From Cafeteria roenbergensis (lineage: Eukaryota > Sar > Bigyra > Bicosoecida > Cafeteriaceae): 64,000 bases of DNA. This document shows, in pieces, positions 34,101 to 43,900 of this stretch. Each line of letters begins with the position of its first letter. Positions within the stretch are counted from its first letter, which is position 1. The notes under the pieces are model-generated. The model did not search any database and was not told where the DNA came from. It worked only from the letters and a program-made list of their open reading frames with translations. Location of the stretch: the NCBI GenBank assembly GCA_008330645.1, contig VLTN01000057.1:62001-126000 (forward strand), written 5' to 3'. The position numbers and the translations under genes are program-made.

Positions 34101-35905
34101 CAGCTGCCCCGGGCAGCGCCAGGTCAGCGCGACGGTGCGGCCTCTCGCGTTCGGAGCAGCCCTCCACCGGCCGAACGATCCCCCGCAGGGGGTCAGACGA
34201 CACCACGTTCGACCTCACCGCCGGCCCAGTCCTCTCATCCCGCGCGGAGAGCGTGACTCGGGCGACGAACCCCGTCACGGGCGAGGCCAGGGCGCAACAG
34301 CATGCTCGCTTGGCTCTCCAACCGTCCCAAGGCCCGCTTGCGGTTTCGCGCCACAGCTCAACGCCAACTGGGTCGGGCCGATTGCTGGCGGCTAGGGCGC
34401 TCGGCGCGTCGGTGGAGGGATCGGCAGGATCGATGAGCGTCCACGTCGGCGTCTCAACGCCGCCGACGTCCTCCCGCGCAGCAAGCGTGGCGTCAGCTGA
34501 CATCAGCGTCCCGCCCAACGCATTCGGCTCCCATCCATCGGCAGAGCTGGCGAGTCTGCGCATCGGCACCGTTGCGTCTCCCCAGCAGCTGGCCGCAGCG
34601 GCTGGCGACGAGGCCGCCCCCGGGGTGGCCCGCCTCGTCGGGCGACACCGCGGCAGAGCTCTACCACGCCATACTGCGGCAGAGCCAGGAAGCTGTGCCC
34701 TCCGACCAGGTGCCGCTGCCGTCGCGACGGACCGCCGCCAAGACGACGACCATCATCGTCGCGCTCGGCAGAGCCGGGACACGACCGGGTCGTCGTCCGT
34801 GCCGCAGGCGGGGACCGCTCTGGAGGCCGGAGCACAGCAGGCAGAGCCACTTCGCAGAGCGCCGGCCGCTTCAACGGGATTCCAGACTCTCACTTCGCTG
34901 CTCTGCCCCTGCTGCAGCACGTATCGCCGGCAGAGCCAGCGCGCCAGGCCGCGGCCGCGGTGCCCTTGCATGCGTGGTGGCAGGGCTCGCGACCAGTCGC
35001 CCGGTCAATCCGCGGCTCGCTGCCGGTCCGAACTGGAAGGATCGGGCAGAGCTCGCAATCGACGTTGCGTGCTTGGACCGGCATGCGGCTCGGGGATCTT
35101 CCTCTCCGTCGCTGTCCTGTCTCTGGCCAGTCTCATGGCCGTCACGCAGATGTCGACGGTGGAGGCGTCGCAGCAGCTTGCCGCAGGAGTGGCCCGCATC
35201 CACGCGGCGGCTGTCGGCAGAGCCCTGGCGGCGTCAGGCGTCAACGCAGCTCGCGAGCTGGTCATTGCGGACGGGCAGGTGGCGGCGCGGCTGGAGCTGC
35301 TGGAGGAGGCGCGTCGGCTCGAGGCGCTGCAGCGGCAGCTGCTGCGCGGGCTTCAGTTCGGAGACGCGTCGCTGGGTCTGACGCCGCTCGCGGAGGGCAC
35401 GGCTGCCGTCGGGGCTTTCTTCAATGGATCCCCGGGCGCGTCGACGTCGCCTTGCGACGGCGGCAACGGCAGTTGCAGCGGTAGCGGCAGCGGCAGCGGC
35501 GTTGATGAAGGTCAGCCCTGCCTGAGCGACGCTGCGCCGATCGGGTCCCTGCTCGACGAGTTCTGGACCAACATCGGCGACGTCGCAGGGGTGAATTGGG
35601 GCAACGCGTCCAGCAGCGTCGCGCGGACGCTGAGCAGTGTGAGGGACGTCACGTCGCTCAGGAGGGCGTGGGACTTGCAAGAGGGGCTGCTCGGCGAGCG
35701 GCTTCGGCGCGGGCAGGAGGCCGTTGTGGCCGCCGAGGCATCGCTCGCCCTGGAGCTGGGGCGGCGAGCTGCTGCGGCCAGGGTGGCGGAGGGCATCGTC
35801 CTGCTGGTGCTGGCTGCAGTCGGTCTCTGGTGCCTCGAGGAGCGGGCGACGGCCCACCAGCGCCGGATGAGGGCGGCCAAGCGGCTTGTGAAGCAGGCCG
35901 TGTGA
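25143..35905 (+). CDS. Giant multi-pass membrane protein, TmcB/TmcC-like (tiny macrocysts family)
   Basis: Supported exons are 25698-25846 and 26104-35905, joined by a 257-bp phase-2 intron; 25143-25415 is a plausible first exon (phase 0) but its start is uncertain. The product is about 3,407 residues. Residues 100-410 hold the N-terminal membrane block typical of TmcB proteins (VVACLVFDWVQLFG, LGSYLAVWAISVAVM, further helices to MLPLAAAAAGLVM). Helical half-TPR units occur near residue 1520 (SEAVSLFPNSARALSLLAA) and 1797 (LYRSGLLRWPGWSGLKRA), as in the family. Membrane helices follow near residues 2011, 2272, 3139 and 3370, ending in a short basic tail. Between 420 and 1480, and again 2290-3100, the chain is disordered and packed with Ser/Ala/Gly and repeats, which explains the unusual length. 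Family members act in signalling at the cell surface of amoebae and protists; some carry PAS domains, none seen here. Confidence 0.75.
27736..27834. repeat. 15-bp tandem repeat in the TmcB-like gene
   Basis: About six copies of ATCGGCTCTACTGTC encode Ile-Gly-Ser-Thr-Val, the first copies reading ATCGGCTCTACTGCC. The array is preceded by GGGCTCTGCCATC, so the unit looks like an expansion of the dispersed word GGCTCTGCC. The four central copies are identical. Confidence 0.92.
30412..30600. repeat. Degenerate GCC/ACC-ACG repeat coding Ala-Thr run
   Basis: A stretch of about 190 bp with a loose 6-bp period (GCCACG, GCAACC, GCCACC) encodes some 60 residues of alternating alanine and threonine in the TmcB-like protein, just after the first TPR-like unit. 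The degeneration suggests an old slippage-derived linker. Confidence 0.8.
33130..33162. repeat. CAG/CTG inverted trinucleotide repeat
   Basis: Seven CAG units run directly into CTGCTGCTGCAG, forming a potential perfect hairpin stem with almost no loop. It encodes a Gln run followed by Leu in the TmcB-like protein. Confidence 0.85.
33728..33782. repeat. 18-bp repeat CACGCCGGCAGAGCTGGC
   Basis: Three tandem copies encode Gly-His-Ala-Gly-Arg-Ala in the TmcB-like protein. Each unit contains GGCAGAGC, the dispersed word core, and a further GGCAGAGCC lies directly upstream at 33719-33727. Confidence 0.85.
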
Positions 35906-36534
35906 CGGCGGCTCAGGTGCGGTCCCGGGGCGATGAGGGGCATCGCGAGGCGGGGTTTAAAGGGATGGGAGTGAACAACAAGAGCTGGGATCGAATTTGT
36001 CAAAGATTTGTTGCAACGGCGCTGGTCGCAGCACCCAACCCTTGTGAACGGCACGCCGTTCGGGAGCAGGTGTTGCGGCCGGCGCAATGGCAGACTTGCG
36101 GCGGCTTTCGCGTGTCTTGCTCGATTGGAGACAGTTGTGTGATGGTCGATTCTATGATGACCGTCTTGAGTTGCGAGCGGCGATTCATGTGCGCACCAGT
36201 GTGTGACGCGGAAGAGTTGCATTCCAATTATTGACGATGACCGTCTGCCAGTCGCAACGCACGTCGCCACGTCTCACGCATGGTAGTGCCCCACGCACGA
36301 CTTGCTCTCTGCTAGCGCAACGCCGCGATTGCCTCGGCAGGAGAGACAAAGGCAGGCTGCGCGCGGTGCCCAAGCTCGCGTTGCGTGGCTTGCTCTGCCG
36401 GTCGACTGGCCAACAGCCAGCAGCGACACCGCCACCGCGAGGGCCTGCACAGCAACGCGCAGGGGGGAAACACTCGCCGCATTGGTTCCTGGAGCTGTCA
36501 TTCTGGGGCCACCTCTTCGCCAGGCGGCCAGGTG
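35906..36534. other. Intergenic, no gene seen
   Basis: The 629-bp spacer between the TmcB-like gene and the SANT/PHD gene is less GC-rich than either gene (35950-36250 includes TTTAAAGGGATGG and several AT-rich stretches). It probably holds the 3' UTR of one and the promoter of the other. No motif is secure. Confidence 0.45.
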
Positions 36535-37650
36535 ATGTCCCGGCGGCGAACCTGGACCGGAGAGGAGGACGCAAAATTGTGTGATGCGTTCAGCCGCCTC
36601 GGGCCGCGCTGCAAGTCGGAGATGCGCCGCGTGACGGGTGCGGGGCCCAACAGCGCGTTCTCGAGGTTTCTCGAGCTGTACTTAACCAACGTCCCACGAG
36701 CGCTGGCAGCGGTGGCAGCGTGGAATGAAAAGTCGCCCAGCGATCGGATGACGGCCACGCTCGCTGAGCTGGCTGTGCAGGGAATGCACAGGGGCGACGG
36801 GACGGCGCCGCTCTTGCTGGCAATTGCCAAGATGCAGGGCGTGAACGACGCGGGCGCAATGGGCCGGATTGCCGACGGCAAGCCGACGGCCAAAGCTGCG
36901 GCTGCCAAGGCCGCCGCGCTCGCGAGCAAGGCAGGGCGTGCAGCGGGAAAGGGAAAGGCAGCAGGCTCGAAAAGCAGCGCTGCGCAGCGGCGGCCGGGGC
37001 CTAAAGGGTCGGCTGCGGACTCTGGAGGCGCTGCTGCTGCCTCGGGCGCCGCAACGCTGGGGTCGCGAGCGGCAAAGCGTCCTCGAGCCGAAGCCGCGGT
37101 GCTGCCGGAGCCCGTGGCCACCTCGCTGTCGAAACCGCTGCTGACGGGAGACCGCAACGCGCTCGGGGAGACGGTGTGCCACCGGTGCAAGAGCAACTTG
37201 GACGAGGGCGATATCCTGCTCTGTGACGGTTGCGAGCTCGAATTTCACAGAAAGTGCCTCAGAGTGCCGCTGGCGAGTGTGCCTGCGTGCGACTGGCTGT
37301 GTGACGTGTGCCTGGCGGCGGCGGTCTTCGAGGGTGGAGCCGTGGCGACGCTGTTCAAGGGGACAGACGACAGCGACTCCTGCAAGAGTGCAGGTGACGC
37401 TGGGCGATCAGCGGCGGTCCGTGCAGGCGTCGGGGCGAGCGGTGTCGCCGTCGTGGCCGAAGCACTGGCTACTAGCGAGCCTGCAACGCGGGCTGGCTCT
37501 CAATCCGTCAGGTCTGACGGCCACTCGAGCCGCAGTGGCGCGGCGGAGCTGCAGGGCTCGCTGCTGAGAGGGACGGTGCTCGCGCGGCTGCTGAGGGACG
37601 CGGCACGGGGTGCGGTGCCCCGCCCCGATCTGAGGGCGCCCCTCCTGTGA
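36535..37650 (+). CDS. SANT/Myb-like and PHD-finger chromatin protein
   Basis: A single exon of 371 residues starts with MSRRRTWTGEEDAKL, whose RxWTxEED opening is that of SANT/Myb helices (about residues 4-50). An Ala/Lys-rich linker (AAAAKAAALASKAGRAAGKG) with basic nuclear-localisation-type stretches follows, including KRPRAE. Residues about 214-260 form a canonical C4HC3 PHD finger: CHRCKSN, GDILLCDGCELEFHRKCL and DWLCDVC contain all eight zinc ligands. PHD fingers usually read histone H3 tails and SANT domains bind histones or DNA, so it should act on nuclear chromatin. The aromatic-cage residues are not all obvious, so methyl-lysine specificity is open. The last 100 residues look disordered. 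The ATG was chosen because upstream in-frame codons add nothing family-like. Confidence 0.85.
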   Translation: MSRRRTWTGEEDAKLCDAFSRLGPRCKSEMRRVTGAGPNSAFSRFLELYLTNVPRALAAVAAWNEKSPSDRMTATLAELAVQGMHRGDGTAPLLLAIAKMQGVNDAGAMGRIADGKPTAKAAAAKAAALASKAGRAAGKGKAAGSKSSAAQRRPGPKGSAADSGGAAAASGAATLGSRAAKRPRAEAAVLPEPVATSLSKPLLTGDRNALGETVCHRCKSNLDEGDILLCDGCELEFHRKCLRVPLASVPACDWLCDVCLAAAVFEGGAVATLFKGTDDSDSCKSAGDAGRSAAVRAGVGASGVAVVAEALATSEPATRAGSQSVRSDGHSSRSGAAELQGSLLRGTVLARLLRDAARGAVPRPDLRAPLL

Positions 37651-38090
37651 CGGCGCGGCCCGCTGTGTGGCTCTGCTGGGGCGTTATGTGTGAGCGGCGT
37701 GGTTTTCCAGCCGGCTCCAGTTGTGAGGGTTGCGACCGTTGCAGCACAGGAATACAAGCGCGGGGTCTTGCCAGAGTTGATGAGCACGCCTGTCACACCC
37801 ATTGTGGAGTTATGGAAGAGGAGCGGGGCTGGCTGGGCGGGGCTGGCTGGGCGGGGCTGGCTGGGCGGGGCTGGGCGTGAGGCGCAGCACGGAGCGTGAG
37901 GCGCAGCACGGAGCGCGAGGCGTCGTCGCGCTGTTGATGGGGCAAAAGCGCTTGGGCAGCGCCACGCCACACGCAGGGATGCAGCAGATAGCCACATGCA
38001 AAGGTGAAGGTCGGGGAGGTGGCCGGAGGCGGCCGGGAGTGCGAGGCGGCCGGGGGTCCGAGGGCGGGGCGGGCACAAGTGGACTTGGGC
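37651..38090. other. Convergent intergenic region with short G-rich repeats
   Basis: This is the spacer between the SANT/PHD gene and DNAI2, up to the minisatellite. At 37826-37876 the unit GGGGCTGGCTGGGC repeats about 3.5 times. At 37878-37917 a 19-bp unit (TGAGGCGCAGCACGGAGCG) occurs twice. No gene is supported. Confidence 0.6.
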
Positions 38091-38290
38091 CGGCCGCTGC
38101 CACGGGCTGAAGGCCGCTGCCTCGGGCTGAAGGCCGCTGCCTCGGGCTGAAGGCCGCTGCCTCGGGCTGGAGGCCGCTGCCTCGGGCTGGAGGCCGCTGC
38201 CTCGGGCTGAAGGCCGCTGCCTCGGGCTGAAGGCCGCTGCCTCGGGCTGGAGGCCGCTGCCTCGGGCTGAAGGCCGCTGCCACGGGCTCT
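38091..38290. repeat. 20-bp minisatellite, ten units, reaching the DNAI2 stop codon
   Basis: Units read AGGCCGCTGCCTCGGGCTGA with G/A variants at the last position and CACGGG in the first and last units. The 20-bp period is not a multiple of three. The last unit overlaps the TAG stop of the minus-strand DNAI2 gene at 38289-38291, so the array begins exactly at the end of that coding region. Confidence 0.93.
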
Positions 38291-40573
38291 AGGGCGCTCC
38301 CGCAGCCGCTGCGGCCGCGGCGCCTCCTCGGGACTCCTCCTCGTAGTCGTCGGCGTATGCCTCGTCGTCGTCCTGCTCGGCGTCCTTGATGAGGCGGAGG
38401 AACTCGGTGTCGACGGAGCGGAGCACCTCCGCCATCTCGTCCTCCTTCCCCTCCCCCGCGGAGGCGGCGGCCTTGGACGCTGACCGCTCGGCTGCCTTGG
38501 CCGCCTTGGCCAGCTGGGCTGCCCGCTGCTCCAGGGCCTTCTCCCGCACCGCCTCTCGCTCCAGCATGTTCCCCACGTTGGTCTTCTCGTTGTGCTGGGC
38601 CGTGCTGAGCGACTCCGACACCTCGAGGAGCGACACCGTGCCGCTCGCGTCGCCCACCGCGACCAGCCGGCCGCCGCCGTCCTGCGGGCTGCCCTGCACG
38701 GCCAGGCTCGAGAGCGGGTGGTCCGACACCTTGTGGCTGTAAGCCACCGCCGACTGCCTGTGGTAGTAGTCCCAGACGTCCGTCACGCCGTCCGCGCGCG
38801 CGGTGAAGAACACGCCGGCGCGGGTGGGGCTCCAGCAGCCGGCAGTGACGGACGCCTTGGAGAAGCGCGTGGACATGATGGGCGTGTGATTGTCCTCGGA
38901 CCACACCTTGGCGGTCCAGTCCCCAACGGACATGAAGAACTTTGTGTGGAAGGGGTTCCGCTGCACCTGGTAAACGGGGCCGTGGTGCTTGGAGGCGCCC
39001 GTGTCGAAGACGCGCACGGTGTCCTTGCCGCCCTTCTTCTTGGTGTTGACGAGGGCCATGCCGCCCTGCTCGGTGCCCACGAGGAACTTGCCGTTGGCCT
39101 CGGGGTTGTACTCGAGGCAGGAGCCGCCGAGGAGCCGGCCGGATGAGTCCTTGAGCTCGTAGACGTCGTCCAGCGGGCGCGCGAGGTTGCGCATGTCCCA
39201 GAGCATCAGCTGGCCGTCGGTTGAGACGGAGGCGAAGGTGGAGTTGCTCTTGGACTGGACCCAGAAGGCGTCGTAGACGGGGTCGTGGTGGGAGGTCTCC
39301 ACCTCGGAGGTGCGCTCGGCGGTGAGCACGGCGGCGCCGGCGGCGCGGGCGTCGAAGACGCAGACGAGGCCGTTGTAGCAGCCCCCCACCAGCACGTCGG
39401 TGAGCTTGTGGTGGTACCGGAGGCACATGAGGGGGCTCTGCGGGATGAGGGTGCGCTCGGGGGCGTTGGGGTTGGCCAGCGACCAGATGTAGCTCTTCAT
39501 GGGGAGGCGGCCGCCCATCATGCGCGGGTCCTGGAACTGCAGCACGCTGTACGCCACGGCCAGGCGGGTGCCCTCGGGGTGCCAGTGGATCTTGCAGGCG
39601 GCGCGCTTGGTGGCGTTAGGGTCCCGGAACACAGCTAGCCCGCGGGCCGAGGGCGGCTCTGCCGAGAGGTCCACCTCCTCGTCCTTGAAGTACTCCTCGT
39701 AAATGTCCACGGTGTTGTTCTGCTTCAGGCAGGTGTCAACTACGAACCCTAGTTGGACCATAGTTGACTTGATCTTCGCGTCCTTGCCCGCCTTCTTGAG
39801 GTAGCGCTCCACCTGCTCCGCCTCGGAGCCGTCCACGTTCTCGGGCCAGCCGCCCTCGGCGTGCTTGAGCCCCTGCGACCTGTGCACGACGCTGTCGGTG
39901 TTGACCTCGTGCTCCGCCATGACGGGCGCGGCCTCGAGGCGGCTGATGGTCGGCTGGCGCACAACGAACTTGTCGTCGTCGTCGTGCCTGCGGGGGAGGC
40001 GGCACGGCGGCGCAGTCGGGGTGACGGGGGACGAGGTCTCGGGGGCGTGGGCGGCATTGCGTGATCGCAGGCGCGCGGCTGCAGGCGTGGCAGGGGCAGC
40101 GGCGGCGCCGGCGCCCCTGGCGGCGGCGAGGCTGGCGGCCAGGCGCGCCTCGCGAAATCCACCGCTCGCCCCGTGCGCAGGGGGGGGGCAGTGCAGACGG
40201 CGCAGCTGTGCTTGTTTCCCGGGGGCGACCCTGCCGCGAAGCCAGCCAGGGCGCTGGAGGCGCAGCCTCGAGGCGGAAAGCACTCGCCGTTGCAACAGGC
40301 GTGGGCGCCGAGGCTTCGGACCACTGCCTGCAGCCGCCCGCCCGCCCCGGTCGTAACCGCCATTCGCGCTTCCATGCGCGCCCGATAAGGGGGGGGGAAG
40401 GGTTATCGCCGCGGCCGCTGCAAGGCCGCAGGGACCGCAATCTCCTGCAAGCACTGCTGCACGCAAGCTCACGAGCACATGGTGGACTCCAGCATCTGCG
40501 CGGGCCCATCGGAGAACTCGCAGTGCTCTCCGAACTCCCTGCGCTTCTTCGAGTACTGCAGCAGCACCTCCAT
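38289..40573 (-). CDS. DNAI2: Axonemal outer-arm dynein intermediate chain 2 (DNAI2/IC2/ODA6), WD40
   Basis: Two exons, 40473-40573 and 38289-39987, across a 485-bp phase-2 intron (GTGAGC...CCGCAG), give 599 residues. Exon 1 encodes MEVLLQYSKKRREFGEHC, matching the DNAI2 start, and exon 2 continues with the MAEHEVNTDSV, GGWPENVD, KQNNTVDIYEEYFKDEE and FRDPN blocks. Seven WD-type repeats span about residues 150-500, with the family's CYNGLVCVFDAR, HHDPVYDAFWVQSKSN, VGDWTAKVWSEDN and WSPTRAGVFFTAR. The C-terminus is a charged coiled coil (NEKTNVGNMLEREAVREKAL) and an acidic tail. The protein anchors outer dynein arms to ciliary doublets, so the organism has a motile flagellum. Length and domain order are normal for the family. 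Confidence 0.97.
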
Positions 40574-40922
40574 GGCTGCCTGCAGCCCCGGACGGCAACG
40601 TGGTCCGCACAGGCGCAACGGGTTTGGCTCAGCGACACTCGCAAAACTATGGCTCTGCCGCTGACTACCGACGCCGAATATGGATAAGAGTTCGCAGACT
40701 TTGAGGCCCGATTTCTGCGGAGCCGTGTGCTGCCGTGTGTGAAAGGCATGTGAGGGGCGGGCCCCCGCCGCCGCGAGAGCCCAAAGCAAACAAGTCCCTT
40801 CTCCACTGGCAAGCCCGTTGGCACGCGCGCGCATACCCATAACGCGCGCCAGTACGGGCGCCAGGAAGAGAGATTTTTCTCGGCCCTGCCATCGACCCGA
40901 AATTACCGCTGCTGCGGTGCCG
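40574..40922. other. Promoter-side spacer upstream of DNAI2
   Basis: The 349-bp gap between the DNAI2 start and the stop of the LRR gene (both minus) should contain the DNAI2 promoter. No shared element could be recognised; a short AT-rich stretch occurs at 40868-40880 (AGAGATTTTTCTC, a near-palindrome). Confidence 0.4.
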
Positions 40923-43900
40923 TCACACAGCGCCCAGCCCCACGTCAGCCACGCCCCCGCTCAGCCACTCGTTCATGCGAGACACCTCAGCCGCGCGCGC
41001 CCTCTCCAGCCGCCACAGTCCTGGCTCTGCCACCACGGCGCGCAGGCCGCTGACAACCCGACCCGAACGGCTCGACCCGAAACCGCCGCCAAATCTGCGC
41101 CCACCCGATCGGCGCGCCGCTGTCGATCCTTCCTCCTGCAACTCCTCGCCGTGCGCTTCCGCGCGTGGACGAAGCTCTGCCACTTCCAGCTGAAGGGCGC
41201 ACGGGGCCAGTGTCCCGGCCACAGACACCACCACCCGCTCCCAAGGCCACACCAGCAGCGACCCGGCGTCAGACGCCGCAGTCTCTCCCGGCGCAACGAA
41301 CTGCCGGCCAGGGAGCGGAATCGGGATCCACGACCGCGGCCCTGACGCCGCCTCCCGGGGCCCGATAAGGGGCTCTGCCACTTCACGGAGCAAACCAGCG
41401 TCGCTCTCGGTCGTGAGCACGTCGCCCCCGATCCCGGCGGGCGATCGACGAGCCGGTCCGCGGCGCGCAGTCACCGCGGCATCACCACCCGCAGCCGCCA
41501 CCGCCGCCGCCGCCGCCGCCGCCGAATCTGCACCTCCCCCCATCGCCACAGTGCTGCTTCCCCCATCGCTGGCGATTGACGAAGAAGCACGCGAGCCTGC
41601 CGCAACTGCAACTGCCACAGGACCGGAAAGCACCACGGCCCCGCGGCCAAGGACGCCCACTGCCAGCACCGACCCGCCGGCGCTGCAGGGCGCTTCGGCG
41701 CCAGAGGCCGGGAACACTTGGCGTAACCGCCAAGCGACAGCGGCCCTGCCCCCCTCTCCCGCGCAGCTGCTTCCGGCGGTGGGGGCGCGAGCGGCTGTGA
41801 GCGTGAAGCCCACGGCCCAGGAGGCGGCTCTGCTGGCATCCCGAGCGGGATCTGACGCCGCAGCGGCGTCCAGGGAGAGATCGTCCTTGGTGGCTAGCAA
41901 CCACCGAGGGAGCTCTGCAGCGGCCCACTCGACGTCGGCTCTGCTGGACAGCTCCGTCGCTGCGTCCATCCACCATCGCGAGGGCAGCGTCGTTGGCAGG
42001 GTGACGTCGTCCGTGAAACCCCGCGCCTCCACGAATGCAGGGGGCGGGCAGAGCAGCTCTGCCGATTGTTCTGACGCGTCCCTGCAGGCTGCAGAGCCGC
42101 TCCCACTTGGCACAGACAACGCCACTGGCCGAAGCGGGGGCACGACGCTCCACCGGGGGGTGGCAGACTGTGACGACGAGCCCTGCCCCGGCAGAGCCGA
42201 CCGCCGGCAGAGCGACGCCGCGAGCTCTGCATCCGCTGAGGTCGGCAGAGGCCATGCCGCCCACCAGTGCTTCGGAGGGGCGAAGGGGGCCTGCGATCCC
42301 AACACCGGCACCGCGCCGGGGGCGGCGCCAGCGGCAGAGCCGGAGGCACTCGACGCCGTCGCGTCGGCGTGGCTGGCCGACGGATGCCAGGGGGCAGCGC
42401 CACCACCCCATACCCATGCGGCAGCTGACACGGTTCTACGCAACACGAGCTCGCACCGCGCCCTGGTCAACGCATACAATTCTGCAGAGCCGGTTTGCTC
42501 TGCTGCTCGAAGCGTCCCGGCCACACTTCGGACCCCGCACAGCGCCCGGCAGAGCCTCCTCTTTGCGACGTCAACTCGCAGCTCTGCCACTTCCGAAGAG
42601 TGGCACCCGTCGTTCGCCAGCGACGTCGGCCAGCCAGTGGCCGGTGCTTCTGAGGGGCCTGCACTGCGAGCCGCTTCCAGAGAGGGCCCTCCGGGTGCTC
42701 CGCGCTCTCCGTTGGTTGTTGCAATGATGGTCCAAGCAGCCGCCTCCAGCGCCTGCCACTCTTTGGCGTCGCCGTCCTCCTCCCCGGCGGCGTCCTCCTC
42801 CGCCGCGTCTGCCCCAGTCTCCGCGGGCGCCGCAGCTGCTGCGACTGGAGATGCGCCCACTTCGACCCCGCGGCGGCTCTGCGGCGCCCCAGCGCGCCCA
42901 TCGCCCCCGGCAGAAGGTTGCTCCCACCAGCCAAGCCACCTCCTCGGCAGAGCCCACCGGTCATCGAGAGCGTCGCTCGAAGTGACCAGAGCGCGCTCTA
43001 CCGCGGACCGCACTTCCCACACGGACGCTGCAGACCTGCTGACGTCGTCCACAGCCATGAGCCCTGCGGATTCGCCGCCGACGTCCCCGCAGAGCCCGAC
43101 AAGCGTCGACTCGCTCCGCGGCCCGACCGCGAAGGCCGCCTCGTCGCTCAGATCCCTCCAGTCAGACGCAGTGAGCTTGTTGGCGCTGAGGTCCAGCATC
43201 GTGAAACCGCACCCTGACGAAGATGCAGGCACTGGAATGGTTGCAGTTGCAGTTGGGGAGCGCGCAACCGAAGCGCCTGCTGCTGACGACTCCACAGCGG
43301 AGGCGATGAGGGCAGCAGCACCGGCACGGGTGACGTCGTTGCCGGAGAGTGACACGCGCACGATGCGCGGGTGGATGGCGATCGCGTCCGCGAGGGCTGG
43401 CACCCGCGATGACGAACTGATCCGCTGAGAGACGCCTGCGTCGCTCAACCCGCAACGGCGCATGGAGAGCTCCTCCAAAAACGGCAGAGCCGAGCAGCTC
43501 TGCCGGCAGCGCAGCAGCCACCAGCGACCGTGCAGAGCCAGCCGGAGGAGGTCGACCCGGCTCAATGATGTGCCGAACGGAGGCCCAGAGTCTCCGCTGG
43601 AACCCTGCCGTTCAGCAGAGCCACTTCGTCGAAACAGCTGGCAGAGTGCATCAGCGTCGCCATCGTCCCCCGTGACCAGCCAGCTGACCGCAGCGCCAGT
43701 CAACGCAGAGGCCACTCGGAGCTCTGCCGCTGAGAGCCTGGTGCGCTCTTTGGAAGGATCGACTCTGCCGCTGCGTCTCGCACTGCTGCTGGCAGAGCCA
43801 CACCACCCAGACGGGGAGGGCATGCCCTGGCCAGGCGCTGGCCGCCTCCCCGGTGACCGGGAGAGCGGCACTGCAAGCAGCTCTGCCACGTCCACCGCCC

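Noticed and set aside
38091-38290. CRISPR-like appearance of the repeat array
   Set aside because: Units are contiguous without spacers, so it is a minisatellite; the genome is eukaryotic.
41413-43428. Plus-strand frame of 671 codons opposite the LRR gene
   Set aside because: It is Ala/Ser/Pro-rich and antisense to LRR units that show real repeat periodicity on the minus strand.
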